Of a DNA stretch of 64,000 nt, positions 22,765 to 34,392 are shown one piece after another. Origin of the DNA: Lepturacanthus savala (taxonomy: Eukaryota > Chordata > Actinopteri > Scombriformes > Trichiuridae); assembly GCA_030544235.1 (NCBI GenBank), contig CM060484.1, positions 4,103,031-4,167,030 on the forward strand, given 5' to 3'. Numbering within the stretch: position 1 is the first letter of the stretch; each line of letters starts with the position of its first letter. Below the pieces are notes generated by a model. That model saw only the letters and a program-made list of their open reading frames with translations. It was not told the DNA's origin and did not search any database. The translations under genes were made by a program, and so were the position numbers.

Positions 22765-23189
22765 GCTATTCAAGATAAATCTATTAGACTGGAAACTCTT
22801 CAGCCTGATAGATGAGTCTAGCTCTACGTCAGCAAAGAGAAGCAGCTTTCCTGATGCTATGGTATAAATTGTGTTATAAACAATTTTCAGATTAGTTTAT
22901 AGAATTCCTTAAACTACAGCATACAAGGAACTAATTGAAGCTGGCTTGTGGCTCAATAGAATCACACTTGGTCTCTATCTGCACTTTTATATGGAGAATG
23001 TCCTTGTACAGTACAGAAATATGTTCTTCCTGGACTTTGTGATATCACCATTATAAGACTAAGACACATCCTGTTACCTCTAAGTCTTTTATGGATTTGT
23101 GAGTATTGATCTGATTGAATAACATATACATGACTGTTATTCTGCAAGTCAGGTGGAGTGGATTAAGTATTAAAAACAGTTTACAGGTC

Positions 23190-23400
23190 AGTGACAAAAA
23201 TGTGGTTTAAGCCTATTAAGCCTTTAACTCTCTTAAAAAGGTTTTTAAAAAATTAAAAACACATTCTATCAATGAGTTTTATATTCTAGGGGGACTATAT
23301 ATTTAAAATCAATCATTCTCTTTGGGTTGCACCATTTGACATTTACAAGAAACATTTCAAGAAACCAACATGAACACGAAATGTACATTTTGAGAGACCT
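23190..23400 (+). repeat. Dispersed repeat shared with 39.2 kb
   Basis: The blocks AGGTTTTTAAAAAATTAAAA, ATTTGACATTT and GAAACCAACATGAACAC occur in the same order here and at 39195-39380. The class is unknown. Confidence 0.5.
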
Positions 23401-24600
23401 GATGAATGCTTCTTAAAACTGTATTTTAAAACGTTTTTGACTTTATCATCTTGCCAAACATTATATGTCACTGACCCTTCCACAAACTGAGGCCATCTTC
23501 TCCTCTAGAAAGCATTTCACCATCTCTTCAACATCAATCAAACACAACAGCCCTGAAATATCAACATCCTTTATAAGCCTTATGTTTAAATCGTTTGTTA
23601 ATGTTGTACATAAGAGTTCCATTCACCTCATTTTGTGACCCTAGATTATTCTGTTATTGTGTCAGATTTCATTTATTGTGTCCTCCAGCAGCAACACCAC
23701 AAACTCTGCCTCTAAAATTACCATAAAGCTGAACTGACACATATCACACGCAGTCAATGAAAATTTAATGCTGCAAGCTTCAGAAAGCCAGTATTGCAAG
23801 GCTGCTGCTTAGTGTTGCATAATATATCCCTTTGTGATAAAGTTTTTTTTATTTTTAGGAGGAAACAGGTGGTTACAGCACAACAAGTCACATTCATTAG
23901 TGTGCAATACAACACATTCGATATGTAGTAGAGGAGTTAAGGGATGTTTTACTGCAAGTTCTGGCACAAATGTCTGGTTTGGTGTGAAAGTATCTCAGGT
24001 CTACAGGGAAAAGAAAAGTCACACACACTGAACCCCATAACTTTATTTCTATAATTATAATGAGGTCAATGAGTCCAAATAAACAGGTATCAAGTCTAAA
24101 AATTCAATTGCTTTATCTGTACCAAGATTTTCATGCACATTTCTGTTCAAAAAAGCAACATTTTAAATCAAACAACTCAATGTGCAATATGAGAAGTATT
24201 TTGGATGCAAAGGTATTAAGTGATGACTATATTTACAGTTTATTACTAAGACAAAGGTTTCCTATTAACAGTATTTTGTATGTATGTTTATCTACATGTG
24301 AAATATTATGGACTTTAGTGTATTGTTGACAGCCATTTTGAAAAAACATGCATATATTTCTGAAACAAAGGCTGATCTGACTTGTCTCTTTGGATGAATT
24401 TATTTCTATGGCCCTAAGGTACTTTTACACCAAAGCAGACATTTGTGCAGTAAAAATCTTTTTTTTTTTGTCTACTAAGGAGTTTCAAAACAGAACACAA
24501 AAATCTGCAAAGACTGGATCATAAATAAATAATGTGTGGGTTATGGTCTCTGCTGAGGGATTGTATTGTACGCTTCAGTCGTTCTCTCCTGCTGCCTCAG

Positions 24601-24692
24601 GTGTTTGGTAACATCGAGCTCAATGAGGAGACGGCCATCTATCACCACAACAACTTCCAAACCTTTTTCCAGGCTCTGACCCTCCTCTTCAG
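24601..24692 (+). CDS. cacna1b: cacna1b exon 34: domain IV turret
   Basis: It reads VFGNIELNEETAIYHHNNFQ, then TFFQALTLLFR. The VFGNI start, the HNNF motif and the pore helix FFQALxLLFR match Cav2 channels. The short ELNEETAIYH loop resembles the short Cav2.2 turret, not the longer acidic Cav2.1 one. It ends in phase 2. Confidence 0.96.
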
Positions 24693-24813
24693 GTAAAAGT
24701 CTGGCACCACAAATAATCCTGTGACTTCTGATAACACTGACTCCTGCTCCCATCATTTACATCCACTTGATAAACGTGTTTTGTACCTTAACAGTAACTT
24801 GTGTGTGTTTCAG

Positions 24814-24964
24814 GAGCGCCACGGGCGAGGCATGGCATGAGATCATGTTGGCGTGTCTCAGTAACCGTCCGTGTGATAAGCTGTCAGGAACCGTGGGGAA
24901 GGAGTGTGGGAGTGACTTCGCCTACTTCTACTTTGTGTCCTTCATTTTCCTCTGCTCCTTCCTG
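24814..24964 (+). CDS. cacna1b: cacna1b exon 35: domain IV selectivity filter and start of S6
   Basis: After completing Arg it reads SATGEAWHEIMLACLSNRPC, then DKLSGTVGKECGSDFAYFYF and VSFIFLCSFL. The glutamate of TGEAW is the domain IV residue of the EEEE ring. HEIML is the Cav2.2 form (Cav2.1 has HNIML). The three cysteines in the loop after the filter are conserved. The donor is gtcagt. Confidence 0.97.
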
Positions 24965-25775
24965 GTCAGTGCTGTTGACTCATAATGTGATATATAAATA
25001 ATGAGATATTGCAACTTAGTTGAACCTGAAAAAACAACATTTTGACAGATTTGCACCTAAATAATTGTATTATTGATTTCTTAATATAAGTTTCACAGAG
25101 CTAGCTGAGCCCTATGGTGTCACGATTTGGTTTTAAATTAAAAACAGTAAGTCCTAATTATCGCAAATGGTGATTTTACTATATACTGCAATGGATTTGC
25201 AAGTCAATCGTTGTTTTACCCGGGTGTTACATGTAGGAAATCAACATTAAAGTGTATGTTTTGCTAAATGGTCAGTCGTTTTTTTTGCTTTTTTCTTCAT
25301 GCAAAACTACTTGTGTTCAATAAATAACACATTATAATTTCGTTATAAGAAGATAAGAAGACTTCATTAACCCTCTATTTCATGAAATATTACTTGGACA
25401 TGGTAAAACATGTCTTGAATGCTTTTATTACCTAAAATGGCTTTAATAATAGATATATAAGAAAAGTTGTAAGCATAATTTCATACTATAAAAGTCAATA
25501 CGACTCCATTAGGCTGTATACACTAGGAATTTATATTTGCCAACATCGAAATTGAATTAAATGTAAAAAGAAATAAACTTTACTTACAACCTTGTTAGAC
25601 AGTGATGCTCACACGCAAATATCCATGAGAAAAAATGTAGTTTATTGTCCTTATTTGTTGCTGCTGGTGTGAATTATTGTGCAATGTCCCTGTACAAGTT
25701 AATTAAATGCATTTATCAGTTAATCAAATAATTATTAGAAATTGAACATGTGCTCTCATGTTGTTAATCCATCAG
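24965..25775 (+). other. Intron 35
   Basis: An 811-nt AT-rich intron with a minus-strand MITE copy at 25367-25632. Nothing else is recognised. Confidence 0.88.
25367..25632 (-). mobile_element. piggyBac-like MITE, truncated copy E (minus)
   Basis: It starts at TTAACCCTCTATTTCATGAA, the family right end in reverse. It keeps ACCTAAAATGGC, GACTCCATTAGGCTGTATAC and GACAGTGATGCTCACA before breaking off inside the element. Confidence 0.75.
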
Positions 25776-25903
25776 ATGCTGAACCTGTTCGTCGCAGTCA
25801 TCATGGACAACTTTGAGTACCTGACCAGGGACGCCTCCATCCTGGGGCCTCATCACCTGGACGAATTCATCCGCGTGTGGGGGGAGTACGACCCCGCTGC
25901 CTG
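25776..25903 (+). CDS. cacna1b: cacna1b exon 36: end of IVS6 and start of the EF-hand
   Basis: It reads MLNLFVAVIMDNFEYLTRDA, then SILGPHHLDEFIRVWGEYDP and AA. The IVS6 end leads into the proximal C-terminal EF-hand-like fold. DEFIRVW is the Cav2.2 form (Cav2.1 has DEYVRVW). It ends in phase 2 (TG|), so either e37 version starting with C completes a Cys codon. Confidence 0.97.
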
Positions 25904-26049
25904 GTAGGTGCTTCCGCTGAGCTTACTCTCAGTGTCACAGCTGTTTTTAGAACAGAGGCAGGCTAGGGGACCGGAAACTCTGAGAATTGCATCCGAGTTC
26001 CAGCAGGATGACTCTATGACTTTGGGAGGAAAAAAAAAAATCCCTTTTT

Positions 26050-26430
26050 AGCAGCGGCGGGTGAATGACATTAAGCCTGAGCCCAGAGCGTTGGCTGAGG
26101 ATGGCGACGAGCCCCCTGTTGGCCGGACTGATGCATGTAAATCCGCCGTTCTGCTTGATGTCCACCCAGCCCTCCTCACCGCTAAGCCGGCGGCTTCTAA
26201 AGCTGCTCAGTCTGTCACTGTGGAGGGAAGATACAGGTTTATGTCAGCGACCTCTCTGCCCCCTGCACACACACTGGTTCACTCCACTAAAGGACAGTGC
26301 AAAGTTTTGAGTGAGGCACTGAGGCGTAATCTGCCGCAGATTATGCCAGGCTTAGTAAATTTGCTTAATGAAGGCGTCGCAGCAGCCTTATCAGTGAGTC
26401 AGGACTCCAGGAGAGGTGCGAGATGTGAAA
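26050..26430 (+). promoter_or_regulatory. CpG-rich patch upstream of e37a
   Basis: The stretch is markedly richer in GC and CpG than the surrounding intron, with GCGGCGGG, GGCGACGAG, GGCCGG, CCGCCG and CCGGCGGC clustered in its first 160 bases. It includes the CTCF-core-like site at 26111 and TGCATG at 26132. It is not an exon: no borders fit. Mammalian e37a choice is reported to depend on local CTCF binding and DNA methylation, so a control element is plausible. Confidence 0.45.
26111..26122 (-). promoter_or_regulatory. CTCF-core-like site 2, 1.4 kb upstream of e37a
   Basis: The plus strand reads GCCCCCTGTTGG; its complement CCAACAGGGGGC differs from the consensus core CCASYAGRKGGC only at the fourth position. 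It sits inside the CpG-rich patch. Confidence 0.45.
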
Positions 26431-26851
26431 TATGAAACTGCCATCACCTGACAGACATTACGGGGGAGGAATTATTATTTATTCCTCAGAATGTAGATGA
26501 GCTGCTCTCAGAGCTACTTGCAGTAACATTCAACATATTTTCAACTACTTTCATCATTATCTCACGTCGCAGCAATGAGCATATTTAGCATTTTACTGAT
26601 TAGTTTACATAATAGTAATAATAATAATGAGTTTTAGTTGTATCACAGTTTTCATTGCAGAGAATCTCAGAGTGTGACAGTGCATAGTAAAAACTATAGT
26701 AAAACAATCTATAGTAGAGGTAAATACAAGCATAAATGCATATCTCCACCCTAACAAAGGGTGGTGAAACACCATTTTAGGCTTTAAGGTAGGAGAAGTT
26801 AAAGAAATATACTGTAAATAAAATCAGAATCAGAATTGTAGAGCTGTGGTA

Positions 26852-26854
<3 letters not shown>

Positions 26855-26886
<32 letters not shown>
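26855..26886 (+). repeat. (TA)n microsatellite
   Basis: A perfect TA run of about sixteen units following a short GTGTG stretch. Confidence 0.92.
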
Positions 26887-26892
<6 letters not shown>

Positions 26893-27005
26893 GAAAACTA
26901 AATCTTTAAATATTCAAATTAAGAACCAGCAAATTCACATATGTTGAAAAACAACTGAAACAAAGGAATCCTGCTATAGATGTTATGCTATAGATATAGA
27001 TAGTT

Positions 27006-27447
27006 GTGTTCAATATAAAAGCAGTGTGTTTAAAAATGTAAAGCCAAAAGTCCTTATCATATTTTTTATTTCAGCGCAATTAATTATTTCAGTCAATTAC
27101 TTTAGAGAAATTGAAGAGCAATAAATATTAGGCTGTTCAAAAAATAGCAATGTCTGCATTTTTCTTTACAAACCTAAATATTTACTGTAAAAACTGAAAC
27201 ATAAACAGTTTTTTCAGTTTAAACTGTAAATATTTGAGTTTTTAAAGAAAAACTCAGACACTGCTATTTTTTCTGAACAGCCTAATATTCATTTTCTGTA
27301 AATAATTCAAAACTTGACACATTTTTCTTGACATTTAGATTTGATTTTGGATATAAAATGCTGTGTTCCCAATGCAATGAAATATAAAATTATTATAAGG
27401 ACTTTGGCTTTACTCACATTTTAAACACACTGCTATGATATTGAACA
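27006..27447. mobile_element. Palindromic Tc1/mariner-type MITE
   Basis: Almost the whole element is an inverted repeat about a centre near 27211. The left arm starts TGTTCAATATAAAAGCAGTG and contains GTAAAGCCAAAAGTCCTTAT. The right arm has ATAAGGACTTTGGCTTTAC and ends ACTGCTATGATATTGAACA. Its arms match the flanks of the transposase fragment at 39.4-40.2 kb, so it is probably a deletion derivative of that family. Confidence 0.75.
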
Positions 27448-27524
27448 TAACTCTAGATAGATGGATAGATGTAATGGGATAACCTGTGATCTAATCTCTT
27501 TAACATGTCTTATTTTTTTTTCAG

Positions 27525-27621
27525 CGGGAGGATTTGCTATCAGGATATGTACAAATTGTTGCGTTTTATCTCTCCTCCCCTGGGCCTGGGGAAGAAGTGC
27601 CCTAACAGGGTGGCTTATAAG
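27525..27621 (+). CDS. cacna1b: cacna1b exon 37a (mutually exclusive with 37b)
   Basis: A 97-nt exon: after completing Cys it reads GRICYQDMYKLLRFISPPLG, then LGKKCPNRVAYK. It encodes the second half of the EF-hand-like region. Mammalian e37a has GRIHYKDMYSLLRVISPP; this exon shares DMY, LLR and ISPP with it, unlike e37b. The acceptor (tattttttttttcag) is very strong and the donor (aag|gtttgc) weak. The 97-nt length means that including both e37 exons, or neither, breaks the frame. Confidence 0.94.
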
Positions 27622-29259
27622 GTTTGCACTTCCCACACAGTCCTTTGGTTCTCAAAGAGACCGTGATGGTTTCGGACCGTAAATGTCTGTTCTCATTCCC
27701 TGCGCTACCAGAGAATGACCTGACCCACACATGCATACAAACATGCATCGATCCTCCACTAACCAGATGGCGAGTAACCATGGCAAGTGCAGGAAACAAT
27801 GCCCGCAAGTCAGGCTCAACAAAAGGCATCAGATGTGACGTCTTAAGTTATTTTCCTGCTCCTAAACAGGGGAGCGAATGAAGAGTCGGATGTGAAAAAA
27901 GAGCATTGTGTGCTTTGTTTCCACTTTGGTTACTGCTGATGTCTCTTAGCATGTAGAAAACAGAGGGCATTTTAAAGGAATGCTCCACCGAAAATAAACA
28001 ACAAAAAAACGTCTTTGATGTGTAATATACCAACCCACTGGAAGATGGCTTTGAATAGTCTGTAGCTACGACTGTAGTCAGGTTGGATCCTAATGGTTTC
28101 TAATGACCCAGAGGCATGGAGAAATAACAAAAAAACATCAGATTTACCATAAATTCTGTCCAGTAACTCCTGCAGCAGACTTCACTTCTCCCGTTTTGAT
28201 GAATGTGTTCAGGTTATTCCAAAAGCTGTGAACTGTGTCAAGAAGAATGTTCATGGATGGACAGAGTACAATAGCAATAGATTGTGTTTTGTTTTTTGTT
28301 TTTTTTCTTGGCTTTGTTCTTTGGCATTAATATCCTTCTCTTGTGGAGCCAACTGTCTCATATGCAACAATAATTCACTGATACAAGTCTTTAAGACTTT
28401 TTAATTTGTATTGGACATAATGATGCAAATTATTTATATATATATATATAGCTTTTAATAAAAAAATGTCTGTTTTTTTCAATTTCATTTAAAGATATAG
28501 TGTAAGATTTAGTGGCTTCGTCCAGCAGAATGAACTTTCCTGAGGATGATTTCATAAGTTTCATAACAAGAATTGATATGTTTTTATTATTGAGTCATTT
28601 TACCTCAATCTCACCACTAGATATTGCCAGAAAACTACACACTGTGGCTGTAATTTCATTCATGCATTGACTATTTCACTAACTATTGTTTGAACAATTC
28701 TTCTAGCAATTTGTTACCTTTTAACAAAAAGTGGGTTACGCTGCAGGAGTGGCTGGAGAAGATTTTATAGATGTTTTGATATGTTTCATACGATAAAACT
28801 GGGTTGCCTTTGGAATCCATTGGAGCTACAAACTTTACAGAGTCACTTTTCATACTTTTATTAAAGATGGGGTTGAGTGTCTTATCCTCAAAAGACTTTC
28901 GGTGGCATTTTGCTTTAACACAAAATGCACTCTCATTTCCAAATGCATACCAGGATCCCTCCATGCAGCATCTCTGTAGAACTGATCCTCTGGAGCATCC
29001 CCCCCGCCCCGCCTTCCTCCTCTGGGATCCATCCCAGAATCCTCATATTCAACGAGGATTCCAGATCATGATATCCTGGAAATCTTATTAACAAGGATTT
29101 CTGTTGTTTCCCTCTCTTTTCCATCCCATTCTCTCTTTTTGTGTGTGTTTTTTACTTCCTGTTACGATGTAATTCCCCTTCCCCCTTCTAATCCATACAC
29201 CATCTCACCCTGGGAAATCTTCATACCTTCCATGGCCTACCATCTTTCCCCCTGGGAAG
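27622..29259 (+). other. Intron between e37a and e37b
   Basis: A 1.6-kb AT-rich intron with a (TA)n run at 28434-28450. Its last 150 bases are C- and T-rich up to the e37b acceptor. No further exon is seen. Confidence 0.88.
28434..28450 (+). repeat. (TA)n short run
   Basis: About eight TA units between e37a and e37b. Confidence 0.85.
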
Positions 29260-29356
29260 CGGCCGTATGGCTTATCGCGATATGTACGAGATGCTTCGTG
29301 ACATGTCCCCTCCGCTAGGTTTGGGAAAGAAATGTCCTCCTCGAGTCGCCTATAAG
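29260..29356 (+). CDS. cacna1b: cacna1b exon 37b (mutually exclusive with 37a)
   Basis: A 97-nt exon in the same phase as e37a: after completing Cys it reads GRMAYRDMYEMLRDMSPPLG, then LGKKCPPRVAYK. The EMLxxMSPP pattern matches mammalian e37b (FEMLKHMSPP). The acceptor is unusual: the pyrimidine run ends in ctgggaag|C, purines beside the AG, and should be weaker than that of e37a. The donor is gtagaa. In mammals e37b is the common form and e37a is enriched in nociceptive neurons. Confidence 0.95.
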
Positions 29357-30835
29357 GTAGAATCACTCCTTCCTCCTCCTCCTCCTCCTCGCCCTCCCTC
29401 CTCCTGCAGTCACTGCTATGTCACAGTCGGTATCTGCTGCCGTGTTGTTCTTTCTGTTTTTCTGTGGATCTCTGTGTCTCTGTCCTGCTCTGTGAGGGTT
29501 TGCTGTACATTCTGTTCACTCATTCATTTTTTCAAGAGAGAGCCGAGGAAAACCATAATATTTGCCATGTGTTGAACTCTGCAGCTCTATGGTGTTTATT
29601 TTTTTTCCTTCATATCTTTTAGATGATTGCTTTGGTTTTACAGCACATTTACTGTCTAGTCCTCTGTCTCTGCTCTCATATCAACTCCAGCTCTCACGTC
29701 CAAAAAGCAGTTTTTCAGCAAACAAGCTTGGATAAACCCACTGTGCACTATCTGTCCAGCAGTCAAACGGAAAAATTACAGACCAGCTGGTAGACAACGG
29801 AACATCTAGCCACTAACAAGCCAGACATTTCACTCAGGAGTTGGTGGCGTCTTAGCTCCATTTATGACTCCAGACTGCTGCATGTTACTCCCTGATTCTG
29901 CATTCCCTTTGCAAAACCTGATGGAGACATTATTCATTTTCTACCTGTTTCTCCAGCCTTTTTTTCCCCTGTGAACTCACTCTATTAAATATGTGACCGA
30001 TGTGTTTCCATGTACTTTAATCCAGTAAGAAGCAGAGCAGTGTATTTACAAGAGATGTTAATTTCACCCAGGAAAATGTTTTATTCAAGGTAGACAGTAT
30101 ACATTTGTAACATCTTAGAGTTAACCTCACAAATAACTGGTAAAAGAAAAAAAAAATATCTACTGACTTTGGTGATTCCCTGACTTTTCATCTAACACCA
30201 CCCTTGAATATCAGTTATTAACACGTAAAGGATAGATTTTCATGCAATTTGATACACAAATTCATGTTGAATCAGGGCATCCATTAACTTTTCCTCTGGT
30301 CTAGATGTCAATTCTGCCCAATATTTAGTTTTATGACCAAATCTTTGCAGAACTAATGACGTTCCCATTATTAGCACAATGAACTACTGAAGTATTTCCT
30401 GAACATGGTAAACATTAACTTCTTAACATCAGCATGTAAACACTGACATTGTGATCATGTTAGCATATTGGCAGTATCTTGTAGCTTAAATTACTACTGT
30501 CCCTAGTGTAGATGTAGACCCGTAGCCGTGTTTCCAGAAATATTTGAGTGAGAGAATAACAGCAAAATGTGTCTGAATCAAGGACTCATCAGGAATGATT
30601 AGGTCATAAATAGAGACAGTGGAGACCAGATCCAGACAGAATATTAGACTTAGATGTGTCAGGTGGACAGAGATGCAACTCCTGATGAATGATGATGTTG
30701 CTGTGTGTGTCTGGAGGTGTTATTCTGCCCTCTAATGGCCTAAAACTAATCATAGCAGCAAGATTACATCTGCACTCATATCCAGGATTTGTTGAGTGCT
30801 TTCCCAACACAGCAAGATACTGTAGTACAATTTAG

Positions 30836-30925
30836 GTAAGGCAAGCCAGCGTTATTTATACTCTGTAGCATATTTCAACACATGGAAATTCAATATAGCT
30901 CACACAGATTATTAAATGTCACAAC
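30836..30925 (+). repeat. Fish 'AAGGCAAGGCAG' repeat fragment
   Basis: GTAAGGCAAGCCAGCGTTAT followed by GTAGCATATTTCAACACA resembles a very common teleost LINE-associated tail. A second fragment lies at 37480-37640. Confidence 0.5.
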
Positions 30926-33157
30926 ATAGACAGACATGGTACAATTATTATTTATTTAGGAGAGGGAGGGGAAAAAACATAGAAATCTGGTTGTATGGGT
31001 CTTATAAAAGTGGTCGTGACATCTGCCACATCTGTCACAAACACCCCTAAGGCAGTGAGACTTTTGCCTGGTTCTACAGCAGTAGAGATTTGGAACATTG
31101 TCACCAAAGCAGCGTGATTGTATTGGGCCTGGTAGAAGTGGGAGTGAAGTGTCCAGCTGAGCAGTCAGGTAGTCCCTGGGCCAACGCTAACTCTGAGCAT
31201 GCAGACTTAATGTGAGTGGTTCCAGTGCATGCACAGCTGTCTAAATGAATTACATTTAAAAGCAGCCCTGCCCTTGCCCCAGTTAAAAATGTCTGGGTCT
31301 GACGTGGTTGCATCTCCAAATAGAACTCTTGTTTTTTTTGTTGTTTTTTTGTGAATCGACAGAGAAAGACGTGAAAAAACACAGAGAGCAACAGTGATCT
31401 TGAGAGCAAGGCTAGCATTTTTTCCCCTTATTCCTTTTTTTAAAATATTTTCTTTCCTCCAGTCTTCATCACCAGTGATTGTGCTCCTTGTTAACCTCCC
31501 TTAACAACACATCTTCCACCGTTAGTCACAATCGTCTCCATTACCCTCTAGTTTCTAGTTTAATGTCGTGTCTGCAAACTGAGCTTCTCACTCGCTTTTG
31601 GATGATCTTTCTTTCACCCTCTCCAGGGATTTCTTTTTTTTTTTTGCTTCTCTTCTCCTCCCTGTAATTTCACTCAGTGCATGTGTGTATATGTGCATCT
31701 TCAAGTCTTTGTCTGGAAGCATGTGTCCCCTGCATTATGCACTTTTTTTAAAAAAGTGTAATTCATTATTTGTTGCTCGTGTCTGCAGCTGCCATTCTTC
31801 TGCTCTCCGTTTCTGGGAAATAGATGCAAGACTTTTACAAGCGTAGATGCTTTCCAGCGAAAGGCACTTACTCCCCCTCTTCCTCCTCCTCTGCTGCTCT
31901 GTTCTTTGTCTCTCTTCTCTCCATAGCTTCGTCTGTATAGTTATGCTCCCAGAGTGAATATACTTGCTCTTTCTCCTTCTCTCTGGAACCATCACTTCAA
32001 CAGTTTTCTTTTTTTTTTTTTACTCAAATGTTTCTGATGGATTTCAGTTTCACTTTCTTTCATTTGCTCTTGATTTTTTTTTCTTTTTAAATGAGAAGTT
32101 CTATATCCAGCACATGCCTCCATCACCCCTCCAGCCTCACTGTTGAATGTGGTGTAATAATTCAAACATGCATGTGTGTATGAATCATTTAATGCAGCAT
32201 TGATCCAATGGCCCTGCATGATGTCTGCTGATCAGATTTTTTTTTTTTTACCTTTTGCAATTAATGTTCTTTGATGCCTTTAGATGCTTGTGATAAGTTT
32301 CATAACCTGCTGTAGAAGTATTGAATAATAATTAAGCCTCTTTGCTGCCTAATTATTTCCACAGCTATTATAACATTTTCTTTTCTAAATTGATAATTTA
32401 ACTTAGAAAATATCAAAAAGTCTTTATAACTGAGATCTGTGATCACAACTGACACATTTTAACAATTTCTTTTGCCTGACCAACATTTCAAAACCCAAAA
32501 GATATTTAAATGATGGTGATATAACACAGAGAAAAGCAGCAAATCCTCATATCTGAGAGGCTGTCACCAGAAAATGTTTGACTTTTTTTGCTTGATAAAT
32601 GACTGAAACCATTAATCCTCTGTCAGGAACTAATCCTGGACAAGGATGTGTCTAATTCTTGTTTTTAAGAAGATATGGTTGTCAGAACTCAGATACAGAA
32701 AATAAATAAGTTGTTAAAGGATAGTTTTGTTCATACGATTAATAAAAATGTATACATGGCATATGAATATTGTATCACAGAACAAAAATAGATGAGAAGA
32801 GAGCCATATATTTTTCAGTGTCTGAAATATAATAAGAGTTTGATGGATAGTCACCATGTTCCAGAGCCCAAGCCTCTTTAAGTCAGTATCTTTAGAATGG
32901 AGGACTTGCTGCAGCATGTTCACGGCAGCACTGAGAGCTTAGTATGTTCACAGAGCTAAGCATCACAAGCTAACCATATTTTAGTTTTTTTTTTTAATCA
33001 AAAGTATGCTACCACTTCCAGTGGATTTACAATAGTCTCATAGCAACAGCAGCGTCCATAAATAGCTTAGAACTCCCCGCTTTCATCTGTTTAGTGCTGT
33101 TAGCTTAAAATAAGTCAGAGTGAGCATGGTGGACGCCGTTATCTGCACCGATCATGA

Positions 33158-33798
33158 TTAACCTTCTATTGCATAGTGTTGCTATTTATTTATTTAAGTT
33201 AATTTGTCAGGGACAATACAAAAACAATGCACCAAGTTACAAAAACCTGATCCTGTTGTATTGTATACAGGGTTTATAGCTGAGGCTATAAACCACATTC
33301 ATAAAAATTGATAATTTCAACAATTTACATTTATTTAAGTAATTTATTTAAGTTTTTACAGGTAGGCAGAAAGGGGGCTTTTATTTTGAAGGACCTCCAA
33401 TTTTTGATGTCACATATCCTGTTTACTAGTCCCATTTGCTCATGGAGACTTGGTATGTGACAACTGAAGATGTCTTTTATTCAGAATTTTGGAAATTTTC
33501 ATCAAATAAAAAAGCATAGGTAATTATTATTTGTTTTTACTTTGAATTTAATTTTAATGTTATAAGTTTGCTTTTGTTAGCTTTTGGGGTTTTCTTTCTA
33601 ATATTGTCAAAGAGATCTCTTGCCATATGGCAACAATATGGAAAATTCCTAGTGCATACAACAGCTTACATAGCATGAAACTATCCTTATAACTTTTTCT
33701 TACATATTATATCTATTATTTGGGCCATTTTAAGTACTAAAAACATTCAAAGCATTTTTTAAAATGTATAAGTAACATTTCATGCAATAGAGGGTTAA
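33158..33798 (+). mobile_element. piggyBac-like MITE, copy F with internal insertion (641 bp)
   Basis: TTAACCTTCTATTGCATAG and ATGCAATAGAGGGTTAA form the ends with TTAA on both sides. About 150 bases of foreign sequence starting TTTATTTATTTAAGTTAA and containing GTCAGGGACAATAC replace part of the left interior. The remainder follows copy B, including TTGCCATATGGCAA. Confidence 0.82.
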
Positions 33799-34071
33799 CA
33801 TATGGACGGAAAACAAATCAAATCCACAGGGTTTTGGTCTGTTGGTTGGACAAAATAAGCAATTTAAAAATGTCACCTTGAACTTTTTGGCTCTTTTCTG
33901 ATAATTTATAGACGTAACCATTAAATTAGCTATTCATCATAACTGAAGGACATTAGCTGCAGCTCCAGCACACGCCTGGATATTCTTTACCCGTTGTTTT
34001 TATATTTCTGGTAAAGTTTGGCTGCTGTTGCTGGTTCATGCCTCCTCCTCTTTTGCTTCCCTTCCTCTCAG

Positions 34072-34177
34072 CGACTGGTGAAGATGAACATGCCCATCGC
34101 CGACGACAACACGGTGCATTTCACCTCCACGCTGATGGCCCTGATCCGCACGGCCCTGGAGATCAAACTGGCGTCTG
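34072..34177 (+). CDS. cacna1b: cacna1b exon 38: pre-IQ region
   Basis: It reads RLVKMNMPIADDNTVHFTST, then LMALIRTALEIKLAS. FTSTLMALIRTALEIKL is the Cav2.2 form (Cav2.1 has FNSTLMALIRTALDIKI). The segment belongs to the pre-IQ helix that binds calmodulin. It ends in phase 1, and the donor is gtgaga. Confidence 0.97.
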
Positions 34178-34284
34178 GTGAGAGACTAAAACTACAAAAA
34201 AAATTCTACAAAATATGCTATAGTGAAAGGTGCTGATCGCTGTGGAGCAGATGTGATTTTCCACGTTTGTGGACCCGTCCACAG

Positions 34285-34392
34285 GCGTTCTAGCACAGCA
34301 TTTGAGCGACATTGACCTGAAGAGAGAGATAAACCGAGTCTGGCCCAGCCTGTCGCAGAAGACCGTCGACCTGCTGGTGACGCCACATAAAT
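34285..34392 (+). CDS. cacna1b: cacna1b exon 39: pre-IQ region
   Basis: After completing Gly it reads VLAQHLSDIDLKREINRVWP, then SLSQKTVDLLVTPHK. It corresponds to the mammalian DAELRKEISVVWANLPQKTL region. The donor is gtaaga and the next exon completes a Tyr codon. Confidence 0.95.

Larger units (their letters stand above)
22359..24600 (+). other. Intron 33
   Basis: A 2.2-kb AT-rich intron. It contains a perfect CTCF-core-like word at 22751-22764 and a segment at about 23190-23400 that recurs at 39195-39380. No exon is seen. Confidence 0.85.
25904..27524 (+). other. Intron 36
   Basis: A 1.6-kb intron. Its first 500 bases contain a CpG-rich, GC-rich patch (about 26050-26430) with a CTCF-core-like word and a TGCATG motif. 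The second half holds a (TA)n run and a 440-bp palindromic MITE ending 77 bases before e37a. Confidence 0.85.
29357..34071 (+). other. Intron 37
   Basis: A 4.7-kb AT-rich intron. It opens with a CCT-rich stretch (29368-29404). Other contents are a fish repeat fragment at about 30836-30925, T-rich tracts around 31.6-32.1 kb and a full-length MITE copy F at 33158-33798. No other exon is supported. Confidence 0.85.

Noticed and set aside
26061..26435. A 124-residue open frame in intron 36
   Set aside because: It lacks splice borders and resembles no Cav tail or other protein I know. A second frame is also open there because the stretch is GC-rich and stop-poor. Treated as a CpG-rich patch instead.
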